Part shown: positions 42,230 to 50,110 of the stretch, in pieces
Numbering within the stretch: the first letter of the stretch is position 1
Layout of the letters: each line of letters starts with the position of its first letter
Source of the DNA: Capnocytophaga canimorsus
GTDB lineage: Bacteria; Bacteroidota; Bacteroidia; Flavobacteriales; Flavobacteriaceae
Assembly (NCBI RefSeq): GCF_002302565.1
Contig: NZ_CP022382.1
Coordinates: 877,001-941,000, forward strand
Direction: 5' to 3'
DNA: 64,000 nucleotides
Translations under genes and position numbers: made by a program
The notes under the pieces: model-generated
What the model was told of the DNA's origin: nothing
The model's database searches: none
The model's input: only the letters and a program-made list of their open reading frames with translations

Positions 42230-42250
42230 AAACAAAATTATATACGTACT

Positions 42251-42480
42251 ATTTCATCAGTGAATTACCAAAAATAAAATCATACATAACCCGTTTCACT
42301 TGTGATTTGGTAAAAACATAATCATACACAACCCATTTCACCAATGATTTACTAAAAATACAATCGTAAATAATCCATTTCACTCGTGATTTACTGAAAA
42401 TACAATCATACATAACCTATTTCATTAGTGATTTGCCAAAAATACAATTGTACACGGCATATTTCAGCGATTAGTAAAAT
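42251..42480. repeat. five 42-bp tandem repeats plus a partial sixth
   Basis: Exact 42-base periodicity with units at 42251-42292, 42293-42334, 42335-42376, 42377-42418 and 42419-42460, then about 20 bases of a sixth. Units begin ATTTCAYTMGTGATTT and share AAAATAMAATCATACA in the second half; identity between units is roughly 75-90% by eye. There is no spacer, so this is not a CRISPR array, and all frames contain stops. 42 bases is four helical turns, so any protein bound to each unit would face the same side. Function unknown. Confidence 0.9.
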
Positions 42481-42557
42481 AAAAAAATATTTTATATAAA
42501 ACGCTTTAAGCATAAATTCATTTTGTTTTTTTGAAATGTTAAAATAAATCTAAATCA

Positions 42558-42588
42558 TTGATTATTAAAAACAAATTACATAGCTTTG
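42558..42588 (+). promoter_or_regulatory. promoter of the DUF6261 gene (TTG-N20-TAGCTTTG)
   Basis: TTG at 42558-42560 and TAGCTTTG at 42581-42588 are 20 bases apart, an ideal match, 35 bases before the ATG at 42624. The longer open frame starting at 42558 lies within the promoter and is ruled out. Confidence 0.8.
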
Positions 42589-42623
42589 TAACATCAGTAC
42601 AAATCTTAAAAACAAAATTAGTT

Positions 42624-43328
42624 ATGTTAAAAATCTTAAAACCTTCCGTCCGCATCACTGAAATGGCAGATACCGCCAAGCAATTGGTGATGCTCTATAA
42701 AAGCGAAACGGCATTGGCAAACGACCCCATACTAAAACCTGTATTCGCACAGATTGAACCCCTCGCCGAAGCCCTTTCACAAGCCATCAAAAGTGACAAA
42801 ATCCTTTCGGAGGTGGATAAAGCCGATGATGTGCGTGATGAATTGGTGCGTCAGCTCGAAAAATATCTGAAAAGTTATGCTAACATTCCGGTGGAAAACC
42901 TTCGCAAATCGGGCGAAAGGCTCTACGCGGTGTTTTCCAAATATGGCGTAAGAATTACTCGCGAAAGCTATGCGGTGGAGTCGGCACATATCGAATCACT
43001 ACTGAAAGACCTCGCCGAACCTACGCTACAAACCGACATTTCGGCACTCGAAGGCATCGCTTCCACCATCGAAGCCCTTAAAACGGCTCAGGCTGATTTT
43101 GACCAAAAGCGTTTAATTCACGACAAAAACCTCGCAACACAGAGCAAACGCCCTAAATCTGCCGACCTTAAAAAGCAACTTTTAAAACAAATCAACATCG
43201 GACTGATTCCGTATCTAACTTCGGCAAGTTTCGTCAATCCCCAAGCATTTACTCACTTCGCCGACACAGTGGCACAAATAATCAATACCATCAACGCTGC
43301 CATCAGTGGTAGACGCAAGAAAGCATAG
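42624..43328 (+). CDS. DUF6261-like helical protein
   Basis: A 234-residue, almost wholly helical cytoplasmic protein resembling Bacteroidota proteins labelled DUF6261 (LKPSVRITEMADTAKQLVMLYKSE at the start; FSKYGVRITRESYAVESAHIESLL in the middle). No catalytic motif. The family is of unknown function and often present in several copies per genome, but only one lies here. Its codons are GC-richer than those of the neighbouring orphan gene, suggesting high expression. It has an ideal promoter and its own terminator, so it is a single-gene unit. Confidence 0.75.
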   Translation: MLKILKPSVRITEMADTAKQLVMLYKSETALANDPILKPVFAQIEPLAEALSQAIKSDKILSEVDKADDVRDELVRQLEKYLKSYANIPVENLRKSGERLYAVFSKYGVRITRESYAVESAHIESLLKDLAEPTLQTDISALEGIASTIEALKTAQADFDQKRLIHDKNLATQSKRPKSADLKKQLLKQINIGLIPYLTSASFVNPQAFTHFADTVAQIINTINAAISGRRKKA

Positions 43329-43413
43329 AAGAATACGTCTCCCGCTACTGAATTAGGTAAATCATATCCAAATAAATTACGGATTAACAATAATGGTAAA
43401 CAAATAGTGAAAC

Positions 43414-43452
43414 AAACCTCGTCAAATTCACTTTTGGAGCGAGGTTTTCTTT
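43414..43452 (+). terminator. terminator after the DUF6261 gene
   Basis: AAACCTCG (43414-43421) and CGAGGTTT (43440-43447) form an 8-bp stem with an 18-base loop, followed by TTCTTTTG. It lies about 85 bases after the stop codon. Confidence 0.75.
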
Positions 43453-43530
43453 TGACTTTTTGAAAATATATTCGTTAAACGATTGTTTCAATCATTTATT
43501 TTCTATTTTTACACAAAAAAACTTTTGGTA

Positions 43531-45387
43531 ATGCGATTTGTTTTATTGATTTTGATTGCCTTTTCCGTGAATTTGGGTTTTACTCAAAAGCCTAAGCAAC
43601 ACGTTTTGCGTTTTTCCGTTTGGGAATATCCTAAATACTACATTGATGATACAGAAATTGCGATTGTTAGTGATGAGGCGGTTCCACAGCGATGTAACAT
43701 TGATTTTTTTGTACTGCGACAGCTTAATTTTCGGTCGTTACAAATCGTAAAACCCAAAGATGCAAATTACGTATTGCAAATAAAGCTCGTGCAATGTGGC
43801 TACGAAACGGAATTTGACAGAAATTACAACCCTAACGAAACCTCAGGAAAGGTAGTAATGCGAGCCGATTTTCATTGCGTTGTAAAAAAAGAAAAGGAGA
43901 TAGTTTATGATTTTATTTCAACTCATAAGCGAAATGTTTTATCGAAAACATTATCTCTAAACAAAGAAGACTTTACAAAGGTCGTTATGGACGAAGTGCT
44001 TTACAATGACAAAAACTTTCGTATGCGGTATGACGAAACTTTTAAGAAACTAACCGAAGATTTTGTACACCAATTGCGTCGTGATTTTGATTTTGCTTTA
44101 ATGCCCGTTTCTTATTTTTTGTATTCGTTCGAAGATAAGGAACTAGATGAAATCACCCAATCGGTTCAAGAAACCATTGCGTTATTTGATAAACAGCAGT
44201 TAGATAGTAAAACGCTTCTTGCAAAAATTGATTTTTGGGAAGAAACAGCCTCGAAATACAGCTTTACAAACAAAAAACAAAAACGTATCTATTGGGCATT
44301 GATGAAAAATATCGCTGCAAGTTACTTCTTTTTAGGGAATTATTCTAAAGCATTGATGTATAAAGAAAAAGCAGATTTGGCAGACTATAAAAACAATGAG
44401 TCTTACCCAAAACGAAACATTGAAACCATCATAGCCAATAGGTTACCTTATGAAAAAATTGGAAGTGTGAGAAATTTCAGTGGTGTTGATTTCAGTAATA
44501 GCCAAGATTTTACCAATATTGAAATCATCAACACTACGAAATTAACCGAAAACTTCGCTCAAGAAGAACTACCTGATTTTGAACTCAAAGAGAAAAAGGT
44601 AGAACTTATTTCAAAGCTTTTATCAATTGATGCTTCGTATGATTTTCTGAGTAGTCTCTCAAAATACGCTGAAACTTTCAATGACGAGCGTTTTATGGAC
44701 GATGTAAAAGCTAAGGACGTATATCCTCTCAGGGATTTTTACTTGAGTTTTGATAAAACATATCTAAGCCTAACGGCAGAAGTCAATAAAAATATCGAAG
44801 CCATTAGTGTTTTTGATGTATCTATTTTCTCAGATGAAGAAAAAGTACAAATCGCTGAGGCTTTACATTATTTAAAAGCTTTTTATGGCGATTTATATAA
44901 TAAAGAGCTTATCACTTCGTACGAGCGTTCTGCCTTTATCGGCGAAGACTCCGAAAGAATCGAAGCTTCTAAAAAAATAGTTGATTTTACAATAAACTGG
45001 ATGTTTGCTTATATCGAAAAAGGAACTGCTAAAGAAAAAATAGCCCAGTTATATCGTCAGTTCTTTAAATATCAAGGGAAAGACATAAAAAAAATACCTT
45101 ATTTGGACTATTTGGCATATATGCTTACCAATTCAGAGGCATTAAACAGAGAAAATAATTTTGAATTATATCAGAAATATCACAAGGAATACAAAAAAAT
45201 CTATTTTGAATTATTTTATAGTCAAGATTTCAAAAAAATTCATAGCAAAGATATAGATGTTTTGTTGCACCCTGCGGTAAGTCAATATTATAAATTGGCA
45301 ATTTATAAACCTAATAAAAAAGAAGCCCCTAATTTTGTTTATGATGAAAATACAATCAAAAAAATCCTGTTACTTTTGGTTAATTAA
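43531..45387 (+). CDS. secreted protein of unknown function
   Basis: A 618-residue exported protein (signal peptide ending NLGFTQ). The first ~180 residues look strand-rich, with three cysteines in the segments QRCNIDFF, LVQCGYE and FHCVVKK. The rest is helical, and IAASYFFLGNYSKALMYKEKA resembles a single tetratricopeptide unit. I do not recognise the family. The open frame reaches back to a TTG at 43483, but the ATG at 43531 begins the signal peptide. The downstream lipoprotein gene overlaps its 3' end by 44 bases, so the two are probably translated together and may form one envelope unit. Confidence 0.7.
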   Translation: MRFVLLILIAFSVNLGFTQKPKQHVLRFSVWEYPKYYIDDTEIAIVSDEAVPQRCNIDFFVLRQLNFRSLQIVKPKDANYVLQIKLVQCGYETEFDRNYNPNETSGKVVMRADFHCVVKKEKEIVYDFISTHKRNVLSKTLSLNKEDFTKVVMDEVLYNDKNFRMRYDETFKKLTEDFVHQLRRDFDFALMPVSYFLYSFEDKELDEITQSVQETIALFDKQQLDSKTLLAKIDFWEETASKYSFTNKKQKRIYWALMKNIAASYFFLGNYSKALMYKEKADLADYKNNESYPKRNIETIIANRLPYEKIGSVRNFSGVDFSNSQDFTNIEIINTTKLTENFAQEELPDFELKEKKVELISKLLSIDASYDFLSSLSKYAETFNDERFMDDVKAKDVYPLRDFYLSFDKTYLSLTAEVNKNIEAISVFDVSIFSDEEKVQIAEALHYLKAFYGDLYNKELITSYERSAFIGEDSERIEASKKIVDFTINWMFAYIEKGTAKEKIAQLYRQFFKYQGKDIKKIPYLDYLAYMLTNSEALNRENNFELYQKYHKEYKKIYFELFYSQDFKKIHSKDIDVLLHPAVSQYYKLAIYKPNKKEAPNFVYDENTIKKILLLLVN

Positions 45388-45769
45388 CTTTGCTTTATTG
45401 CTTTTTGTAGGTTGCTCTACGATGCGTCTTGCTCCTTACCCAACCGACGAAAGTACTGCACCGCCACCGCCGCCCCCCTCAGTATGTGAATTGCTAAAAG
45501 TGAAAGTTTTGGAAGTGTCAGACAAAAAAGATAATTCAAAAGTTACCATTACTTATGAACTTGCAAACCTTGCTCCCGTAACCATTGAAAAAATATATAG
45601 TCAATGCGCATTATTATTTTTAATAAAAACAAAACAAGGTACTCAAATAGCTCATATGAAAAGTATTTTTAGTTCTGTTTTGGCAGAAAGTTCTGTCATT
45701 GAAAATGTCGATATTTTGGTTTCTACCTATGATGTGGAAGAGGTAGAAGTTGAAGTTGTAAAAAAGTAA
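45344..45769 (+). CDS. small lipoprotein of unknown function
   Basis: A 141-residue lipoprotein: a basic start, a hydrophobic run and the lipobox FVGC. A proline run (PPPPPPPS) follows the anchor, acting as a spacer to a single strand-rich domain (KVTITYELANLAPVTIEKIY). No known motif. ATG codons at 45341 and 45344 are both possible starts; the gene overlaps the end of the 618-residue secreted protein, which suggests that the two products are partners in the envelope. Confidence 0.7.
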   Translation: MKIQSKKSCYFWLINFALLLFVGCSTMRLAPYPTDESTAPPPPPPSVCELLKVKVLEVSDKKDNSKVTITYELANLAPVTIEKIYSQCALLFLIKTKQGTQIAHMKSIFSSVLAESSVIENVDILVSTYDVEEVEVEVVKK

Positions 45770-45917
45770 GCTAACACAAAGAACATTACGGCTATTTTCT
45801 CAGTAAGAAGTTAATTTTGATTACATAGTCAGTATATTATAAACTTATTTTATACACACTTTCACGACGCATAATGAAAATATAAAAATTATATCAACTC
45901 TATTTCGCCAAATATTG

Positions 45918-45925
45918 TATTTTTG
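45918..45925 (+). promoter_or_regulatory. -7 box for the FGE-like gene
   Basis: TATTTTTG fits TAnnTTTG and lies 40 bases before the ATG at 45966. No TTG at -33. It rules out the longer frame starting at 45915. Confidence 0.55.
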
Positions 45926-45965
45926 CTTTGTAGATTTGGTCTATAATTATAAAATCCAACAAAAA

Positions 45966-46889
45966 ATGAAAAAAACAACACTCCCCCAGCTTAATACCTC
46001 CATCTTTGTTAGGCTTACTACTTCAAAAGTAGTTGTAACACTGATAATGAGCACATTTTTACTCATCAGTTGCAGTAAAAAAGACGATAGTACCCCAAAA
46101 GAAAGCGAAAAATCTGAAATAAAGGAAGAAATCCCAACAAAAACAGAAACTGCACAGCCTAATAATATCAAAATTGCACAAGAAGAACTCATCTTTGTTG
46201 AAGGAGGTACCTTTGATATGGGAAGCCCTAAAGGTGTAGGCAAAGCCATTGAGCAACCACAGCATAAGGTTACTCTTAATAGCTTTAAAATTACCAAATA
46301 TGAAATCACCAATAAGCAATTCGCCGAGTTTTTAACCCAAAAAGGTAATAAACAAGACCAATTGGGGAAGTGGTATCAAGGTTCGGATATTATACAGAAA
46401 GGAAAAACCTTTGAAGCTCGTCAAGGCAAAGAGAAAATGCCCGTAGTACGCGTTACGTGGAGTGGCGCTAAAGCCTTTGCTCAATGGGCAGGCGGACAGT
46501 TACCTACCGAAGCCCAATGGGAATATGCCGCCAAAGGAGGCAAAAAAAGTAAAGGATACATCTTTTCAGGAAGTAACGATCTGAATAAAGTAGGCTGGTA
46601 TAATGAAAACTCAGGAGGCAGAATACACAATGTGGGTGAGAAAAAACCTAACGAACTGGGGATTTATGATATGAGTGGCAATGTATGGGAGTTCACCGCC
46701 GATTATTGGCTACGAACCTACACAACAGCGCCTCAGACCAATCCACAACAAACCACAGGAAAACAATATCTGCGTCACGGAGCAAGTGCTTTTTGCCCAA
46801 AATCGGCTTGTCGCGTTGCTAACCGAAGTACGCAAACCGAAAATACACGCCATAATATGGGATTTCGAGTAGTGTTTAATGTCAAATAA
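45966..46889 (+). CDS. formylglycine-generating-enzyme (SUMF1) family lipoprotein
   Basis: A 307-residue lipoprotein with lipobox LLISC (C36), an acidic linker and then a complete SUMF1 fold: FVEGGTFDMGSP, KYEITNKQFAEFL, MPVVRVTWSGAKAFAQW, LPTEAQWEYAAKGG, YDMSGNVWEFTADYW and GFRVVF. Most bacterial SUMF1 paralogues lack the catalytic cysteines, but this one has C277 and C282 in FCPKSACR, the same C-x4-C spacing as the copper-binding pair of true formylglycine-generating enzymes. It might therefore oxidise a cysteine in an exported sulfatase. No sulfatase lies in this window. Gliding-motility GldK/GldJ proteins share the fold but are longer. Confidence 0.85.
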   Translation: MKKTTLPQLNTSIFVRLTTSKVVVTLIMSTFLLISCSKKDDSTPKESEKSEIKEEIPTKTETAQPNNIKIAQEELIFVEGGTFDMGSPKGVGKAIEQPQHKVTLNSFKITKYEITNKQFAEFLTQKGNKQDQLGKWYQGSDIIQKGKTFEARQGKEKMPVVRVTWSGAKAFAQWAGGQLPTEAQWEYAAKGGKKSKGYIFSGSNDLNKVGWYNENSGGRIHNVGEKKPNELGIYDMSGNVWEFTADYWLRTYTTAPQTNPQQTTGKQYLRHGASAFCPKSACRVANRSTQTENTRHNMGFRVVFNVK

Positions 46890-46944
46890 CTAAAAAAACA
46901 CTAACAAACACCACAAAAATAGAAGCATTTACACTTTAAAGTTG

Positions 46945-46952
46945 TAACTTTG
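46945..46952 (+). promoter_or_regulatory. -7 box for the PNGase-like gene
   Basis: TAACTTTG fits TAnnTTTG, 42 bases before the ATG at 46995. It overlaps the first codon of the longer open frame at 46950, which is therefore not the start. No -33 TTG. Confidence 0.6.
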
Positions 46953-46994
46953 ACCTCGCGTTTTATAACTTTAAAATTTCAAAAATATTTTACA

Positions 46995-48179
46995 ATGAAA
47001 AATCTACTACTTTTAACCTTTTCATTACTAACTGTATGGGTGAATGCTCAAAACCCCAAAACGGTAAGTATCTTTAAAGATGCGTTAATCAATTTCTCGG
47101 ATAAATCTACCGCTCCTGCTGATGTTATCCGTTTACAAAGTGGTCGTTTACTAATCAAAAAGGTGCACGTACCTCAGTATAAAAAAGGAACAGATGTATC
47201 TATTGAAATTACTTTGCGTTCCAATGGTGACCCTTGGGATAAATCGGGATCTTGTTTCGTGTTTAAAAATGAAGATATAATCAACGTCATTCAAGTGGGG
47301 CAAGGAACAAAAAAATTGCCTTCGGAAAGTGGTGTCAATAACGATTATCACGGCATTAAAGCTACACCCACGTACGATTTGCCCATTGAAGTGCTACGCT
47401 TTATGACCCCTTTTGGTGTTGGGTATTTTAGCGATGAAGAAAAAAATCCGCGCATAAAACGCTCTCGTCCTGTATATATCCCCAAATGGGAAGACAAGGT
47501 AGTTTGGAAGGAAGACGTTTCACAGTTAGAATCACTACTAACGGGTACGTTCTACATTGGCGTGTGGATTGATACTTGGACAGATAAAGGTTATCTTGTT
47601 GATGTTTCACTGACCTACTCTGGGCGCGAACGTCCTAAAAAAGTAGTAACTCCTTTGGTAAACACCCTTTATTACGTTAACGGACAAAAAATCCCTGACC
47701 TTTTCTCCAAAACTTCACTCTCTCACGAAATTACACTCAACAAAGGCTTGAAAAATGCTGAACTCTACTACATTACCACTGGGCACGGCGGACATAGCGG
47801 AGGCGATGAATTTATCAAAATCAACAATACCGTCATTTTCAATGGCAAAAAGGTAATGGATTTCATTCCTTGGCGCGATGATTGTGCTTCTTTTCGTCGT
47901 TTTAATCCCTCTTCAGGGGTGTGGACTAAGCAGGATACCGCCTCGGTGTACAATGAAAACTTTCAGCGTGTAGAAAAAGTCATTGAAGAGCGCTTGGCTT
48001 CATCTGATTTGTCCCGTTCCAATTGGTGCCCTGGAAGTTTGGTCTCGCCAGAGAAAGCTTCTTTGGGTAACCTGCTTAAAGGAAAGCATACGTTAGAGAT
48101 AAAAATTCCGGCGACTACCAATGTAGGGGAACAACAGAACCATTGGTTGGTTTCGAGTTATATCGTTTCCGATAAATAA
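46995..48179 (+). CDS. PNGase F-family peptide-N-glycosidase, secreted
   Basis: A 394-residue exported protein (signal peptide ending VWVNAQ) with the two jelly-roll domains of flavobacterial PNGase F, which removes whole N-glycans by cutting the GlcNAc-Asn bond. By alignment from memory, the key residue D60 of PNGase F corresponds to D82 (GDPWDKSG), E206 to E272 (GGDEFIKIN), and E118 to D193 (WIDTWTDKG), a conservative change. The end (RSNWCPGSLVSP ... NHWLVSSYIVS) is also typical. An insertion around residues 95-125 makes it longer than PNGase F. It would feed the GH29 and GH92 enzymes; a close relative with changed specificity cannot be excluded. Confidence 0.88.
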   Translation: MKNLLLLTFSLLTVWVNAQNPKTVSIFKDALINFSDKSTAPADVIRLQSGRLLIKKVHVPQYKKGTDVSIEITLRSNGDPWDKSGSCFVFKNEDIINVIQVGQGTKKLPSESGVNNDYHGIKATPTYDLPIEVLRFMTPFGVGYFSDEEKNPRIKRSRPVYIPKWEDKVVWKEDVSQLESLLTGTFYIGVWIDTWTDKGYLVDVSLTYSGRERPKKVVTPLVNTLYYVNGQKIPDLFSKTSLSHEITLNKGLKNAELYYITTGHGGHSGGDEFIKINNTVIFNGKKVMDFIPWRDDCASFRRFNPSSGVWTKQDTASVYNENFQRVEKVIEERLASSDLSRSNWCPGSLVSPEKASLGNLLKGKHTLEIKIPATTNVGEQQNHWLVSSYIVSDK

Positions 48180-48186
48180 ATTTGAT

Positions 48187-48194
48187 TAACTTTG
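48187..48194 (+). promoter_or_regulatory. -7 box for tpx
   Basis: TAACTTTG fits TAnnTTTG, 25 bases before the ATG at 48220. No clear -33 TTG, as the upstream DNA is the end of the PNGase-like gene. Confidence 0.55.
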
Positions 48195-48219
48195 CACAAA
48201 ACCCATAAAAAGAATAACA

Positions 48220-48720
48220 ATGGCAGTAGTAACATTGGGCGGAAGCCCATTCAACACCCAAGGAGATCTACCTCAAAGAGGCACAGTTGCCCCTAATTTT
48301 AGTAGCGTTAGTATTGATTTATCAGAGGTATCCTTACAGGATTTTCAAGGTAGCAAAGTAATTCTAAACATTTTTCCGAGTATTGACACTGGCGTTTGTG
48401 CCGCTTCGGTACGAAAATTCCATAAAGAGGCAAGTACACTTGAAAATGTAAAGATTTTATGTATTTCTAAAGATTTGCCCTTTGCTTTGGGGCGCTTCTG
48501 CGCTGCTGAGGGTATTGATAATCTGGTTATGCTTTCCGATTTCCGAAATGATTTTGGCAAAAATTATCCGATTACGTTTACCGATGGTCCGCTTAAAGGA
48601 TTGCTATCCAGAAGCATTCTTGTTTTAGACGAAGCAGGGAAAATTATCCACGCCGAACAAGTTGCGGAGACCAAAAATGAGCCTGATTACGCCACAGCTT
48701 TGATTGCATTGGAAAAATAA
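48220..48720 (+). CDS. tpx: thiol peroxidase Tpx
   Basis: A 166-residue atypical 2-Cys peroxiredoxin. The peroxidatic cysteine is C60 in PSIDTGVCAASVRKF, and the resolving cysteine is C94 in GRFCAAEG, the same pair as C61 and C95 of E. coli Tpx. It reduces lipid hydroperoxides and hydrogen peroxide using thioredoxin. Length and ends match the family (VTLGGSPFNTQG at the start). It is a single gene and is convergent with the CoA-transferase gene across a hairpin terminator. Confidence 0.96.
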   Translation: MAVVTLGGSPFNTQGDLPQRGTVAPNFSSVSIDLSEVSLQDFQGSKVILNIFPSIDTGVCAASVRKFHKEASTLENVKILCISKDLPFALGRFCAAEGIDNLVMLSDFRNDFGKNYPITFTDGPLKGLLSRSILVLDEAGKIIHAEQVAETKNEPDYATALIALEK

Positions 48721-48743
48721 CCCCAAAAATAAAGACAAAAATT

Positions 48744-48776
48744 AAAGGAATGCTTTATGGGCATTCCTTTTTTCTT
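48744..48776. terminator. bidirectional terminator
   Basis: AAAGGAATGC (48744-48753) and GCATTCCTTT (48761-48770) form a perfect 10-bp stem with a 7-base loop. T runs follow on the plus strand and, in reverse, AAT-rich DNA gives a T-rich run on the minus strand. It serves tpx and the convergent gene at 48779. Confidence 0.9.
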
Positions 48777-48778
48777 TT

Positions 48779-50047
48779 CTATTTTAAACGTTCGTAATAG
48801 GAACGCTCCAAATGTTCCTGATGATTAGGATGCGCAATACTGATTAGTGCCTTTATGCGTTGGTGTAAGGTTTTACCAAACAAGTGCGCCACACCGTATT
48901 CAGTAATCACATACTGCACGTGTGAGCGTGTGGTTACTACTCCAGCGCCTTCCTTTAGAAAAGGCGTTATTCTACTGATTCCGTCTTTAGTTTGAGAGGG
49001 AAGTGCAATGATGGCTTTTCCGCCTTCGCTCAAGGAGGCTCCCCGAACAAAGTCCATCTGCCCCCCTACTCCTGAATAAAGCCTCGTCCCGATGGAGTCA
49101 GCACAAACCTGCCCTGTCACATCTACTTCAATGGCAGAATTGATAGAAATCATTTTTCGATTTCGACGGATTACCGCTGTATCATTAGTAAATGAAGCCT
49201 CACGTAGCTCTATAAACGGATTGTCGTGAGCAAAATCATACAATCGTTGTGACCCCAACATAAAAGTTGCAACAGCTTTACCTTTATTCACTGCTTTTTG
49301 TGAGCAGTTAATCACGCCACTTTCTATCAAATTAAGTACACCATCGGTGAGCAGTTCGGTATGAATACCTAAGTCCTTCAAATGCCCCATTTTAGAAAGC
49401 GCCGCATTGGGTATAGAGCCAATTCCCATTTGTATGGTGCTTCCATCTTCAATTAGTTCAGCAATAAAACTGCCTATTTTATTTTCTATCGGATTGGGTT
49501 CTTTTGCCTTTTCGGTGTGTATAGGGGCATTAAAAGGCACTAAATAGTCGATTTCTTTTACGTGAAGAATTCCATCACCGAAAACACGAGGCATATGCTC
49601 ATTGACCTGAGCAATAACAATTTTTGCATTTTTCAGCGCCGATTTGCACGCCTCTACGGAAACCCCCATTGTACAATATCCGTGAATATCAGGTGGCGAA
49701 ACTTGTATCAAAGCCACATCAAGAGGCATTATATTCCTACTGAAAAGCAAAGGCAAATCGCTCAAAAAAATAGGCGTATAAGAGCCATTTCCTGCAACCA
49801 ATGTATGCCTAACGTTTTTAGCCAAAAAAAATGAATTTACATAAAAACTATCTCGATATTTTGGATCGGCATAAGGGGCGTCACCTTCGGTATGAATGTG
49901 GCAAATAGTAACTCCGCGAAGCTCTGGGGCTCGGGCTGTTAAGGCTTCCACCAAATGTGAAGGAACGGCCGCTCCTCCGTGAACATATACGTAATCATTA
50001 CTTTTAATCACTTTTAAAGCCTCTTCGGCTGTGGTATATTTTCCCAT
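48779..50047 (-). CDS. acetyl-CoA hydrolase/CoA-transferase family protein
   Basis: A 422-residue class I CoA-transferase of the 4-hydroxybutyrate or acetate CoA-transferase type. Visible features are YVHGGAAVPSHLVEAL, GNGSYTPIFLSDLP, the catalytic glutamate in HTELLTDGVLNL, and the CoA-binding GVGGQMDFVRGA. It moves CoA between acetate and another acyl-CoA (such as succinyl or butyryl) in fermentation or acetate recycling. The substrate cannot be told from the sequence. Length is typical. It has an ideal promoter and is separate from lptF/G downstream of it on the same strand. Confidence 0.92.
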   Translation of the reverse strand: MGKYTTAEEALKVIKSNDYVYVHGGAAVPSHLVEALTARAPELRGVTICHIHTEGDAPYADPKYRDSFYVNSFFLAKNVRHTLVAGNGSYTPIFLSDLPLLFSRNIMPLDVALIQVSPPDIHGYCTMGVSVEACKSALKNAKIVIAQVNEHMPRVFGDGILHVKEIDYLVPFNAPIHTEKAKEPNPIENKIGSFIAELIEDGSTIQMGIGSIPNAALSKMGHLKDLGIHTELLTDGVLNLIESGVINCSQKAVNKGKAVATFMLGSQRLYDFAHDNPFIELREASFTNDTAVIRRNRKMISINSAIEVDVTGQVCADSIGTRLYSGVGGQMDFVRGASLSEGGKAIIALPSQTKDGISRITPFLKEGAGVVTTRSHVQYVITEYGVAHLFGKTLHQRIKALISIAHPNHQEHLERSYYERLK

Positions 50048-50070
50048 ATATGAACAATTTTAGTACGTAC

Positions 50071-50102
50071 CAAATTTATCATTTTTTAAGAAAATAAACA
50101 AA
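50071..50102 (-). promoter_or_regulatory. promoter (TTTG-N20-TAAATTTG) for the CoA-transferase gene
   Basis: On the minus strand TTTG (50099-50102) and TAAATTTG (50071-50078) are 20 bases apart, an ideal match, with the ATG at 50047 24 bases after the box. Confidence 0.8.
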
Positions 50103-50110
50103 TGTAATTT

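Noticed and set aside
42251..42480. CRISPR array
   Set aside because: Repeats are directly adjacent with no spacers, the units drift in sequence, and no cas genes lie nearby.
45966..46889. GldK or GldJ gliding lipoprotein
   Set aside because: It shares the SUMF1 fold but is shorter, keeps C-x4-C, and no gldLMN genes follow.
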